DNA of 64,000 nucleotides, taken from the NCBI GenBank assembly GCA_001799695.1, contig MGTY01000110.1:1-64000 (forward strand), given 5' to 3'. The DNA comes from Elusimicrobia bacterium GWA2_69_24 (lineage in GTDB: Bacteria > Elusimicrobiota > Elusimicrobia > UBA1565). Shown here piece by piece: positions 15,564 through 23,385 of this stretch. The translations under genes were made by a program, and so were the position numbers. The notes beneath the pieces were generated by a model that did no database searches, was not told where the DNA came from, and saw only the letters and a program-made list of their open reading frames with translations. The first letter of the stretch is position 1; every line of letters starts with the position of its first letter.

Positions 15564-16565
15564 CTATTTCTTCTTGCCCATGTATTGCTGGAGCATCTCC
15601 GGATCCACTCCGGCGGGCAGGTTCTTCATCAGGTCGGCGGAGTTCCCGCCGCCTTTCCCGCTCGGGGCCGATCCCTGGTCCTCCGCGCCGGGCTTATGGA
15701 AGCCGGTGAAGCCGCCTCCCGACATCTCCTTGAGCCGCGGGCGGGCGCCCCCCTTGGCCGCCGTGCGGGAGCCGGGAGGACCGGCCTCGGCCGGCGGGGC
15801 GCCGGCTTCCAGTCCGCAGTAGGCGAAGAACTTGGCCGGGAGGCCGGCCGGGCTCCCGTAGTAGCTGACGAGCTTGGCGAAGAACTCGTCCTTTCCCTTC
15901 TCCTCGAAGACCCGCTGGATCAGGGGGCCGTTCTGTCTGTCGGTGAGCAGGCGCTTGGTCAGGGCGCGCATGCCGCTGGCGGCGGAGTGCTTCTTCAGCA
16001 TCCGATGGAACGGCTTCGAAGTCCCGAGGAAGCGGATGAACTTGATGAAATCCTTCTCGCGGTCATAGCGGTCGGCGATGGCCTTCAGGTTCTCGTCCTC
16101 CAGGAACGCGTCGTACCAGTCCGGCTGCGCGGAGTGGACCGTGTCCACGACGAACTGCATGACCTCGCGGATGTCGCTGTTGGAGAGGCCCTGGCCGGGC
16201 CCCTTCCCTCCGGTCAGCCCCTGGATGACCCCTTTGGCGTCGCCCGCCGCGGCGGAGCCCTCGGCTTCCGGGGAAGCGCCGAAGCCGGCTCCGCCTCCGG
16301 GGCCCCCGACGGCGCCGGAGCCTTTCAGGAAGTTGAGGGACGAGCCTTGGACCGGGTCGGCCTTGAGACGGGCGGCCTCGTTGGAGGCCGGCGGGGCCGG
16401 CTCCGTGCTGGGCTGGCCGGCGGCGGGAAAATTGAAGGCGGCCGAGCCCGCCTGGTCGGCTTCGCGCAGGCTCTCGGGCTTGAGGAGCACGAGCAGGCCG
16501 TAGAGGAGTCCGATGGACCCTATGAGGAGGACGACTCCCAGGGCGATGAGGAGCTTCTTGTCCAT
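15564..16565 (-). CDS. membrane-anchored protein, paralog 1
   Basis: 333 residues. One N-terminal transmembrane helix (LLIALGVVLLIGSIGLLYGL) is followed by a Gly/Pro/Ala-rich linker and a helical domain (~residues 110-225: DIREVMQFVVDTVHSAQPDW, IRFLGTSKPFHRMLKK). A flexible tail ends in LPAGVDPEMLQQYMGKKK. The helical domain resembles the product of the next upstream gene. The promoter is TTGACA-17-CATACT, ending 6 nt before ATG 16565. Function is unknown. Confidence 0.65.
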   Translation of the reverse strand: MDKKLLIALGVVLLIGSIGLLYGLLVLLKPESLREADQAGSAAFNFPAAGQPSTEPAPPASNEAARLKADPVQGSSLNFLKGSGAVGGPGGGAGFGASPEAEGSAAAGDAKGVIQGLTGGKGPGQGLSNSDIREVMQFVVDTVHSAQPDWYDAFLEDENLKAIADRYDREKDFIKFIRFLGTSKPFHRMLKKHSAASGMRALTKRLLTDRQNGPLIQRVFEEKGKDEFFAKLVSYYGSPAGLPAKFFAYCGLEAGAPPAEAGPPGSRTAAKGGARPRLKEMSGGGFTGFHKPGAEDQGSAPSGKGGGNSADLMKNLPAGVDPEMLQQYMGKKK

Positions 16566-16571
16566 GAATGG

Positions 16572-16600
16572 AGTATGACTCTGATTTTCGACGCTGTCAA
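16572..16600 (-). promoter_or_regulatory. promoter of paralog 1
   Basis: On the minus strand exact TTGACA (16595-16600), a 17-bp spacer and CATACT (16572-16577). ATG follows 6 nt later, so a leaderless mRNA is predicted. It could drive the whole block down to 9944. Confidence 0.65.
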
Positions 16601-16640
16601 CCCTCGCCGCGGTCCCGCGCACGAGGAGGAACGCCGAGGC

Positions 16641-17435
16641 TCATGGCGAGACTTCCGGGGCCTCGGAATCCTCGATCCACTTGCCGAACTTGGGGTGCTG
16701 GCGGAGCTTCCCCATCTCCGAAGGGCCCCGGCGCGAGCCCGCGGCGGTCCCCGAAGCCGCGTCGAAAGCCGCGAGGTCGCGGATGGCGGCCCCCAGGTTC
16801 GCCTTGGCGATGATGGTGTCCGAGCCCGCCGTCACGTCGGGAGCGGCCGCCAGCAGGCCGATGAAGGCCTGGAGGTCCGGCGCGTTCAGGTACTTCCGGC
16901 GCAGGCGCAGGAAATGGGGGGACGCGGTCATGTCGGCGAGGAACCGGATGGGGTTGCGGTCCTTCTGGTAGCGCTCGTGGATGGCGCGGAGGTCCGGGTA
17001 GGTCAGGAAATCCCGGGTCCAATCCCGGATCGCCCGGGAGGAGGCGAACCGCGGGTCGCCCTTGATGCGGTAATACGCCCGCACGGAAGTCTGGATCCGC
17101 TCGCGTTCTTCGGGAGTCACCCGGGTGTCCGGGCCGGGGGCCGCGGGGAGAGCGGCGCCGCCCTCCTCCTTGATCAGATAGCCCAGGCCGTCGGGCCCGC
17201 GCTGCGTCCGGGGCCCCTGGGGAGCGGCGAAGGGGGAAGTCGTCTCCTGTTCGGGAGCCTTGGCGACATTCACGGCCGAGAACTCCCGCCGCTGGCGGCG
17301 CTTCTCCTGATAGACGTTCCAGCCCCATATGCCGAAGCCGACGTCGGCCATGATGACGATGAGCAGCAGTATGGGCCCAGCGAGGCTCTTCTGCCGCGGC
17401 GGTGCGGGATTCTCTTCCGAAGGGTCCTCGGACAT
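16641..17435 (-). CDS. membrane-anchored protein, paralog 2
   Basis: 264 residues. The N-terminal cytosolic segment is followed by one transmembrane helix (GPILLLIVIMADVGFGIW), a charged linker and a helical domain (~residues 110-215). The segment DLRAIHERYQKDRNPIRFLA matches NLKAIADRYDREKDFIKFIR of the neighbouring protein, so the two are paralogs. The pair may form a complex in the envelope. The start ATG 17435 follows a TTGACA-17-CATACT promoter with a leader of about 9 nt. Function is unknown. Confidence 0.65.
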   Translation of the reverse strand: MSEDPSEENPAPPRQKSLAGPILLLIVIMADVGFGIWGWNVYQEKRRQRREFSAVNVAKAPEQETTSPFAAPQGPRTQRGPDGLGYLIKEEGGAALPAAPGPDTRVTPEERERIQTSVRAYYRIKGDPRFASSRAIRDWTRDFLTYPDLRAIHERYQKDRNPIRFLADMTASPHFLRLRRKYLNAPDLQAFIGLLAAAPDVTAGSDTIIAKANLGAAIRDLAAFDAASGTAAGSRRGPSEMGKLRQHPKFGKWIEDSEAPEVSP

Positions 17436-17451
17436 GGTGTCCCCGGATGGG

Positions 17452-17480
17452 AGTATGCCCCGCAATAACACGCTTGTCAA
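17452..17480 (-). promoter_or_regulatory. promoter of paralog 2, divergent
   Basis: On the minus strand exact TTGACA (17475-17480), a 17-bp spacer and CATACT (17452-17457). Its -35 box lies inside the palindrome CTTGTCAAG shared with the plus-strand promoter region. Confidence 0.65.
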
Positions 17481-17499
17481 GCGGGCGATAATGTATAAT
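17474..17499 (+). promoter_or_regulatory. promoter of the barrel-LysM gene, divergent
   Basis: Exact TATAAT (17494-17499) lies 8 nt before ATG 17508. TTGTCA (17474-17479) is present but only 14 bp away, so the -35 contact may be weak or need an activator. It overlaps the minus-strand -35 box. Confidence 0.5.
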
Positions 17500-17507
17500 G
17501 CCCGCGC

Positions 17508-18881
17508 ATGACCGAGATATTCCACCGCCTTTTGCTGGTTTTTTCGATAATTTCCACCGGTGGTACGGCGTTCGGCGCCGTGTTCAACGACCTGGTCCCC
17601 GGGACGCGCGCCGCGGGCATGGGCATGGCCTATACGGCCGTTTCCGACGACCTGAACGCCCTGTACTACAATCCGGCCGGTCTGGCCAAGAGCCAGTTCG
17701 CCGAGTCCCGGGCGGAATTGGGACGCCAGGTCTCCCCGATCGGGATGGCGGGCTTCTATTCCTTCTCTTACGCCCGGCCGCTCCCCATCCTCCCCGGAGC
17801 CACGGTCGGGACCGGGCTGTTCCGGCTGCGGCAAGCGGACGTGGGAGAGAAGACGTCCTTCCTCCTGCATTTCTCCCATTCCCTGAACCTCCCCCAGTTC
17901 TATCTCCGCAAGCCTCTGCAGGTGGGAGGCAACGTGAAGCTGGTCCAGGTGAAGCCGCGGGACGGGCGCAACAAGGTCTCGCTCGGCGCCGACGCGGGCG
18001 TCCTTCTGGACCTGGGCTGGGACATCCGCACCGGCATCTCCCTGACCGACCTGACTCCGGACCTGGGCGTGGACAACCCCTCCCTCAACCTGGGAGTCTC
18101 CTACCGTTGGATGCGCCGCGTGACCGCCGCCGCGGACATCCGCGTGCGGCCGAACCTGACCCAGGTGTTCCCCGGCGTCGAAGTCGATTTCTTCCAGCGT
18201 CTCCTGCGCGTGCGGGTGGGGAAAGGCCTCCCGCTCGACGGCGTCAGCGGGATCGTCATGGGGGTCGGAGCCTACTTCTCCCCGCTGGTCGTCGATTTCG
18301 CGATGACCGTTCCGTGGAACGGGATCAACCGCCCCGGGGGCGGCTCCATGCTGTCGGTGGGCTACCGGTTCGGGGCTCCGGCATTCTATGGAAGGTTCGT
18401 GGGTTCGGCCGCCCGGGAGGCGGAAGACCTCCGGGCCGAGATCCTGTCTCTGGAGCAGAAGAAGCGGGACCTGGAGGCCGAGAAGTCCACGGCCGAGACC
18501 GAAAGGACCAGCATGGAAGGGCGGCTCCAGGCCGAGGAGGAGCGCCTCCGATCCGTCCAGGAGCAGATACGGACCCTCGAAGACCGGGCGGCCCGCAAGG
18601 AGTACGACGCGGGCCACCCGCAGCCCGAGAAGAAGCCGGAGCCGCCGCCCGCGCCCAAGCCCAAGGCGGCTCCCGCCGCTCCGGCCAAGCGGGAGACCCC
18701 GCATCAATTCCCCCTGCGGCACGCGGTGCAGCCCGGCGACACCCTGCGCGGGCTTTCCCAGAAGTATTACGGGGACCCCACGCTGTGGGAGACCCTCTAC
18801 GAGGCGAACCGGGACAAGGTCGAACGGGGCCTGCCCATCGAAGGGACGACGCTGCTCGTCCCCGAGCCGAAGCGGCGCTGA
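17508..18881 (+). CDS. outer-membrane barrel, coiled-coil and LysM fusion
   Basis: 457 residues. A signal peptide ends near GGTAFGA. Residues ~25-300 look like a PorV/UPF0164-type outer-membrane barrel (GTRAAGMGMAYTAVSDDLNA, LYYNPAGLA). Residues ~300-365 are a coiled coil (LEQKKRDLEAEKSTAETERT). A Pro/Lys/Ala spacer is followed by a C-terminal LysM domain (HAVQPGDTLRGLSQKYYGDP), which binds peptidoglycan. The fusion would tether a barrel to the wall. The start ATG 17508 lies 8 nt after TATAAT. The next gene overlaps its stop (TGATG). Confidence 0.8.
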   Translation: MTEIFHRLLLVFSIISTGGTAFGAVFNDLVPGTRAAGMGMAYTAVSDDLNALYYNPAGLAKSQFAESRAELGRQVSPIGMAGFYSFSYARPLPILPGATVGTGLFRLRQADVGEKTSFLLHFSHSLNLPQFYLRKPLQVGGNVKLVQVKPRDGRNKVSLGADAGVLLDLGWDIRTGISLTDLTPDLGVDNPSLNLGVSYRWMRRVTAAADIRVRPNLTQVFPGVEVDFFQRLLRVRVGKGLPLDGVSGIVMGVGAYFSPLVVDFAMTVPWNGINRPGGGSMLSVGYRFGAPAFYGRFVGSAAREAEDLRAEILSLEQKKRDLEAEKSTAETERTSMEGRLQAEEERLRSVQEQIRTLEDRAARKEYDAGHPQPEKKPEPPPAPKPKAAPAAPAKRETPHQFPLRHAVQPGDTLRGLSQKYYGDPTLWETLYEANRDKVERGLPIEGTTLLVPEPKRR

Positions 18882-20071
18882 TGGCCGTCGTCCTCATCAT
18901 CGCCAAGGAAGAGCAGGCCCGGGCGGCATTGCGGCTCGCGGTGGAGGAACTCGGCCACACCGCGGCCCTCGCTATGGACCTCAAGAACGCGGTCGAGCTC
19001 ATCCCCGCGCAGCGGCCGCGGCTGTTCCTGATCGCCCAGGACCCCGGGGATTCCATCGCGGATTCCGCGCTCGTGGAGCTGGAGCGCGAGGCCCCGCTTT
19101 TGCCCATCGTGGTGACGCTGACCCGCCGCGACGCGCCCCGGGCCATGGAGCTCCTGAAGGCCGGGGTACTCGAGGTCGTCGCGCCGCCGTGGACCCCGGA
19201 GAACCTGGCCGCCTGCCTCTCCAAGGCCCTGCGCTTCAAGGGCACCGCCCTCGAGTCCTTCCGCCTGCCGGTCGAGGCTTCGCGCGGGCTCTGGATCTAC
19301 GTGGCCGCCGCGGTCCTGCTCTTCGCCCTCGCCGCGGGCTACGGGCTCCTCCGCCGCCGGGAGCGGCTCGCGGCGCTCGCCGCCGAGGCCGTCCGTCCCC
19401 GGGCCTGGGACCTGCCGTCGGCGTATCCCGCCGGGTTCGCCTTCGACGGCCGGGACTTCTGGGTCGCGGACTGGTACGCGCAGTCCTTGTCCCGCCATCG
19501 CCGCTCCGACCTGCGCGTCGAATGGACCCGGCACCTTCCCAAGGAGGTCCCGGGGGCCATCGCCTTCGCCGGGGACGCCCTGTGGGTCGCCGCGGCGCCC
19601 CGGAGCATCGTCAAGCACATGCTCGACGACCGGCTGACCGTCCTCACCCAGGTGCGCGACGCGGCGCCTCAGACGGTCGGCATGGCCTACGACGGCCTCT
19701 ATCTCTGGACCTGCGACGCCGCGGAGGGGAAGCTCCACAAGCGCATCCTCGATTCGGAGCTGACGGTGGCCGCCTCCTATCCCTATCCCGGGAAGAATCC
19801 CGCCGCGCTGGCCTACGACGGGCGCGCCCTATGGTCTTTGGACGCCGGGAACCGGGAGCTCCTGCGCCACGACCTTGCCATGCCGGAGCGCGTCACCGCG
19901 CGCCTGCCGCTGCCCGAGTACCAGTCCGGCGATTGGAAGCCGACCGGGCTCGCCTTCGACGGCGAAAGCTTCTGGAGCGTGGGCGAGCGGCGGGGCAAGG
20001 GCGAGGGCTCGGGGCGGGTCTTCCTCCACCGCCTCCCGCCCGAGCTGCTCAAGACCCTCCGCAACCCATGA
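18881..20071 (+). CDS. degenerate receiver, transmembrane and beta-propeller protein
   Basis: 396 residues. Residues 1-~125 resemble a response-regulator receiver (VVLIIAKEEQARAALRLAVE), but alanine stands where the phosphoacceptor aspartate is expected (RPRLFLIAQDPGD). One transmembrane helix (GLWIYVAAAVLLFALAAGYG) follows near residue 135. The remainder repeats motifs such as GFAFDGRDFWVADW, AIAFAGDALWVA and GMAYDGLYLWTCD, a YncE/SMP-30-like propeller in the periplasm. It is translationally coupled to both neighbours. Confidence 0.6.
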   Translation: MAVVLIIAKEEQARAALRLAVEELGHTAALAMDLKNAVELIPAQRPRLFLIAQDPGDSIADSALVELEREAPLLPIVVTLTRRDAPRAMELLKAGVLEVVAPPWTPENLAACLSKALRFKGTALESFRLPVEASRGLWIYVAAAVLLFALAAGYGLLRRRERLAALAAEAVRPRAWDLPSAYPAGFAFDGRDFWVADWYAQSLSRHRRSDLRVEWTRHLPKEVPGAIAFAGDALWVAAAPRSIVKHMLDDRLTVLTQVRDAAPQTVGMAYDGLYLWTCDAAEGKLHKRILDSELTVAASYPYPGKNPAALAYDGRALWSLDAGNRELLRHDLAMPERVTARLPLPEYQSGDWKPTGLAFDGESFWSVGERRGKGEGSGRVFLHRLPPELLKTLRNP

Positions 20072-20382
20072 GGGTCGACTCCGCCCGCTTCATCCCCGTC
20101 CTCATCCGGTTCGCGGACGGCGAGGTGGAGGATTCCTGGGGCCGCTTCATCGAACTCGGTCCGGGCGGAGGCCGGCTGATCACCCGCCGCCGGGTGCGCG
20201 ACGCCGACCCGCTCCTGCTCAGCTTCGACCTGCCGGGAGAGCGGCTGGAAGGGCTCCCGGCCCGGGTGCGCCGCTCCTGGACCGACGCCGACGGGTACTG
20301 CGTGGCCTCCTTCGGCTTCCCCGACGCCGAGGTCAAGGAGAAGCTCGGGCGCATCCTGCGCCGCATCCTCTCCACCGCCTAG
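20068..20382 (+). CDS. PilZ-like domain protein
   Basis: 104 residues. The pattern RFIPVLIRFADGEVEDS, FIELGPGGGRLITRR and LSFDLPGERLEGLPARVRRS fits a single PilZ-type beta-barrel with a short C-terminal helix. The canonical c-di-GMP motif (RxxxR, then D/NxSxxG) is not clear, so nucleotide binding is uncertain. ATG 20068 overlaps the propeller gene stop (ATGA). With the HD-GYP gene nearby it hints at c-di-GMP signalling, but this is inference. Confidence 0.55.
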   Translation: MRVDSARFIPVLIRFADGEVEDSWGRFIELGPGGGRLITRRRVRDADPLLLSFDLPGERLEGLPARVRRSWTDADGYCVASFGFPDAEVKEKLGRILRRILSTA

Positions 20383-20397
20383 CGACGGGCCCCCCCG

Positions 20398-20417
20398 GAC
20401 TGTGCCCGGGCACAGTC
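20398..20417. repeat. dispersed 20-bp palindrome, copy B
   Basis: Identical to copy A (GACTGTGCCCGGGCACAGTC), preceded by CCCCCCG and followed by GCCTAGAA. It forms the left border of the toxin-antitoxin remnant. Confidence 0.75.
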
Positions 20418-20466
20418 GCCTAGAATCCGTAATCGATGAGGGGCGATCGTACTTTAGAGTAGTTCC

Positions 20467-20703
20467 TTGAGATTTTTATCATCGGCCCCTGGCCCCATAT
20501 GGGACGAAACTCACGTCATCCTCCCCGCCAAGAACGTAACCGGCGAAATTCGCCTCCTGCTGCTGGCGAGGATGGATGGTAAATGTTACGCCGCAGTTTT
20601 CACTAGGCGAGGGGAAGCGATACGACTCATCAGCTGCCATAGGGCAGATCGCCGATTGGAGAGAATATATGAAAGCCATATCCGGGGCCAAGAAGATGCG
20701 TAA
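20467..20703 (+). pseudogene. BrnT-like toxin remnant, N-terminally truncated
   Basis: The readable frame (TTG start, 78 codons) keeps the C-terminal half of a BrnT-type RNase toxin: TGEIRLLLLARMDGK, AVFTRRGEAIRLISCHRADR and LERIYE. The N-terminal part with WD-x-K-N and HG-x-x-F motifs is missing, and a stop codon lies at 20455-20457. It overlaps the antitoxin gene in the usual toxin-antitoxin order. Loss of the N-terminal half probably inactivates it. An unusual short variant cannot be excluded. Base composition is clearly lower in GC than the neighbours. Confidence 0.55.
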
Positions 20704-20932
20704 GACCATCAGCGCCGCGGCCTTTGATAGGAAGTTTGATCGCGCCGAGGATATCTCGGGGTTTCTCGACCTCAAGAATGCCACCGTTGTTCAGAGAGTC
20801 AATGTGGATTTCCCGTCATGGATGGTCGAGATGCTCGACCAAGAGGCGGTCAAGCTGAACGTCTCTCGACAGGCCATCATCAAGATGTGGATTCGAGAGC
20901 GGCTCGATCCCTCACATCGGATTACACTTTGA
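20669..20932 (+). CDS. BrnA/CopG-like antitoxin
   Basis: 87 residues. The N-terminal part (AAFDRKFDRAEDISGFLDLK) is the acidic toxin-binding region. The C-terminal part (RVNVDFPSWMVEMLDQEAVK, then SRQAIIKMWIRERL) is a ribbon-helix-helix DNA-binding domain. ATG 20669 has GGAGAG 6 nt upstream and lies inside the toxin frame. Antitoxins of this type normally repress their own operon. The toxin looks broken, so it may be an orphan. Confidence 0.75.
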   Translation: MKAISGAKKMRKTISAAAFDRKFDRAEDISGFLDLKNATVVQRVNVDFPSWMVEMLDQEAVKLNVSRQAIIKMWIRERLDPSHRITL

Positions 20933-20945
20933 TCATTTGTCCCCG

Positions 20946-20965
20946 GACTGTGCCCGGGCACAGTC
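20946..20965. repeat. dispersed 20-bp palindrome, copy C
   Basis: Identical core GACTGTGCCCGGGCACAGTC followed by GCCCGGAAGGTTCGGGCTA. It forms the right border of the toxin-antitoxin remnant. Confidence 0.75.
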
Positions 20966-20981
20966 GCCCGGAAGGTTCGGG

Positions 20982-21809
20982 CTAAAGACCGTCGATGGAG
21001 GTCGGGTCCGGGAAGTCCAGGTCGCCCGGGGCGGACGGGGGCCGGGGGGAGCGGCGGGACTTGCCGGGCTTCCGGCGCGCCAGGCGTTCCGCCGCGGCGG
21101 CCCGCATCTCCGTCTTCGACGCGGCGTCCAAGGCCTCGGCCGCGGCGCGCAGGGCCGCTTCGACCTGGCCTTGGGCTTCCGCCACGAGGGCGCGGGCCTC
21201 GGCCGCCGTGCGGCGCGCCGCCTCCTCGGCGGTGCTCAGCGCCGCGGCGGTCTCCAGCCGGATGCCGTGGAGGCGTTGGCGGAAGTCGTCCAGCGTATCC
21301 CCCTGGGAGCCGATGCGTTCCTGCGTGGCCCGGAGGGCCTCGTGCATCCCCGCCAGCGCCTGCAGCCTTTCCGTGAGGGCCGAGAGCACCCGGCGCAGGG
21401 CGTTGAGCGCGGTCTCCTTGCGGCGGATGTCCCGCTTCAGGGCGGCCTGCTCGACGTCGCGATTGCGCAGGCGTTCCAGAGCCGCGGTCAGCCGCGCCTC
21501 CAAGGCGCGGATGCCGTCCTCCAGGGAGTGCGCGGCGGCCGCGTCCGAGATGGTGGGGTCGCGCGGCAGCCAGGCCGGTTCCCGGCCGCCGCCGGGGGTC
21601 GTCAGGTGATAATCGGGCGGCAGGACGGAGCGGAGTCCGTCCAAGCGGTCGGCCCGGGTCCAGGGCTGGGCGCGGTCGGGCCGTTCCTCCGGGCACACGA
21701 GCGCGGCGGCCCGGAAATCCGGGTTCGCGGCGAGTTCCTCGGGGGAGAACGGGCCGCTCACGCGGCCGCGGACGCAGAGCCAATAGCGCACGGCTCTAGG
21801 GTACGGCAT
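20982..21809 (-). CDS. GYF-like coiled-coil protein
   Basis: 275 residues. Residues ~8-55 ([20 protein letters not shown]...QPWTRADRL) are a GYF_2/DUF4339-like module, similar to the N-terminus of the 5789-7570 protein. Residues ~95-245 form a long coiled coil ([20 protein letters not shown], then Ala/Glu/Arg-rich repeats), followed by a basic, proline-rich tail. A scaffold or polar adaptor role is possible, but no function is established. It diverges from gcvT with a 65-bp gap. Confidence 0.55.
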   Translation of the reverse strand: MPYPRAVRYWLCVRGRVSGPFSPEELAANPDFRAAALVCPEERPDRAQPWTRADRLDGLRSVLPPDYHLTTPGGGREPAWLPRDPTISDAAAAHSLEDGIRALEARLTAALERLRNRDVEQAALKRDIRRKETALNALRRVLSALTERLQALAGMHEALRATQERIGSQGDTLDDFRQRLHGIRLETAAALSTAEEAARRTAAEARALVAEAQGQVEAALRAAAEALDAASKTEMRAAAAERLARRKPGKSRRSPRPPSAPGDLDFPDPTSIDGL

Positions 21810-21825
21810 GGATGTTACGCCGTCT

Positions 21826-21852
21826 TTGCGGCCGCGCGTTTTTTGTGATACT
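21826..21852 (+). promoter_or_regulatory. promoter of the gcvT operon
   Basis: TTGCGG (21826-21831) and GATACT (21847-21852), 15 bp apart, are followed by a 22-nt stretch containing GAGAGGT before ATG 21875. No glycine-riboswitch fold is evident in this short leader. Confidence 0.35.
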
Positions 21853-21874
21853 GTTTTCCCGAGAGGTATCCACC

Positions 21875-22978
21875 ATGACAACGGCCAGCGCAGCGCGGCG
21901 GACCCCGCTGTACGAGCTCCACAAGGAAGCCGGCGGGAAGATCGTGGATTTCCATGGCTGGGAGCTCCCGGTGCAGTACTCCAGCATCGTCAAGGAGCAT
22001 CAGGCCGTTCGGACCGCCTGCGGAATCTTCGACGTCTCCCACATGGGGCAGGTGACGGTTTCGGGTCCCCAGGCGCTGGAATTCGTCCAGAAGATCAATT
22101 CCAACGACGCGGAGCGGCTCAAGCCCGGCGACGCGATGTACTCCCACATGCCCAACGAGCGCGGCGGGATCGTCGACGACATCATCGTCTCCCGCCTGGC
22201 CGCCGACCGCTTCTTCATCGTCGTGAACGCGGCGACGCGCGAGAAGGACTTCGCATGGATGACCCTGCAGGCCAAGGGCCTGGACGTCCGCCTGGCGGAC
22301 CGCGGCGACGACTACGGCATGGTGGCCCTGCAGGGCCCGCGCGCCGCGGAGCTCATGGACGTCATCGCTCCCGGCAGCGCGAAGCTCAAGCGCTTCGGGG
22401 CGTTGGAACTGGAGCTTTTCGGCGAGCCCTCGCTCATCACCCGCACCGGCTACACGGGAGAGGACGGGTGCGAGTTCATCGTGCCCACGGCCGTCACCCC
22501 GCTGGTCTGGCAGGCCCTGATGGCCAAGGGGAGCGCCTTCGGCCTGCTGCCCTGCGGGCTGGGCGCGCGCGACACGCTCCGGCTCGAGGCCGGGTACCTG
22601 CTCTACGGCTCGGACATCGACGACGAGCATTCCCCTTTCGAGGCCGGCTACGGCTGGGTGGTGAAGCTGACCAAGAAGGATTTCATCGGCAAGAAGTGGC
22701 TGGAGGCCCAGAAGGACTCGGGCATCCGCCGGCGCTTGACGGGGATCCGGATGCTGGAGGGCGGGGTGCCCCGCGCGGGCATGGCCGTGACGCTCGACGG
22801 CCGGCGGCTGGGGACGCTGTCGAGCGCGTCGTTCTCTCCGACGTTCCGGATCGGCATCGGCATGGGCTACTTCGACCGGACCGACCTGGCGGCCGGGACG
22901 CGCGTGGCCTTGGACATGCACGGGCGGACCGTGGCCGCCGAGGTCGCGGCGCTTCCGTTCTATCGGCTTCCCAAATAG
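21875..22978 (+). CDS. gcvT: glycine cleavage system aminomethyltransferase (T protein)
   Basis: 367 residues, full length. The T protein releases ammonia from the aminomethyl group on lipoylated H protein and passes the one-carbon unit to tetrahydrofolate. Motifs: [42 protein letters not shown] and [18 protein letters not shown], with the C-terminal barrel after residue ~280. The start follows GAGAGGT. gcvH is 11 nt downstream. The glycine dehydrogenase (P protein) genes are not in this window. Confidence 0.95.
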   Translation: MTTASAARRTPLYELHKEAGGKIVDFHGWELPVQYSSIVKEHQAVRTACGIFDVSHMGQVTVSGPQALEFVQKINSNDAERLKPGDAMYSHMPNERGGIVDDIIVSRLAADRFFIVVNAATREKDFAWMTLQAKGLDVRLADRGDDYGMVALQGPRAAELMDVIAPGSAKLKRFGALELELFGEPSLITRTGYTGEDGCEFIVPTAVTPLVWQALMAKGSAFGLLPCGLGARDTLRLEAGYLLYGSDIDDEHSPFEAGYGWVVKLTKKDFIGKKWLEAQKDSGIRRRLTGIRMLEGGVPRAGMAVTLDGRRLGTLSSASFSPTFRIGIGMGYFDRTDLAAGTRVALDMHGRTVAAEVAALPFYRLPK

Positions 22979-22989
22979 GAGAGGTGATC

Positions 22990-23379
22990 ATGACGAATGC
23001 TGACGCATGTCGGTACACGAAATCCCACGAGTGGGCGGCCTCCGCCGGCGACGTCGTGACCGTCGGCGTGTCGGACCACGCCCAGAAGGAGATCACGGAC
23101 GTCGTGTTCGTGGACCTGCCCAAGGTCGGGCGGAAGGTCTCCAAGGGCGAGGCGGTCGCGGTCGTGGAGTCGGTCAAGGCGGCGTTCGACATCTACGCCC
23201 CGATATCCGGGGAGATCGTCGCCGTGAACGGCGAGCTGGCCAAGGCGCCCGGACTGGTCAACGAGTCGCCCCAGGACAAGGGCTGGTTCTTCCGGGTGAA
23301 GCCCGCGAACGCCGGCGAGCTCGGGGAGCTCATGGACGCCGCGGCGTACGATAAGTTCCTCAAAGCCGGCGGTCACTGA
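22990..23379 (+). CDS. gcvH: glycine cleavage system H protein
   Basis: 129 residues. The lipoyl carrier that shuttles intermediates between P, T and L proteins. The lipoyl lysine is residue 63 in [14 protein letters not shown], and the motifs YTKSHEWA and KGWFFRVK are typical. AGGAGAGGTGATC precedes ATG 22990. The lipoate ligase two genes downstream could modify this lysine. Confidence 0.95.
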   Translation: MTNADACRYTKSHEWAASAGDVVTVGVSDHAQKEITDVVFVDLPKVGRKVSKGEAVAVVESVKAAFDIYAPISGEIVAVNGELAKAPGLVNESPQDKGWFFRVKPANAGELGELMDAAAYDKFLKAGGH

Positions 23380-23385
23380 CCGGGG

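Noticed and set aside
14886-17468. 860-codon open frame on the plus strand
   Set aside because: It runs antisense to four well-supported minus-strand genes and has no domain-like motifs.
21853-21874. Glycine riboswitch before gcvT
   Set aside because: Only 22 nt separate the -10 box from the start codon, too short for a riboswitch aptamer.
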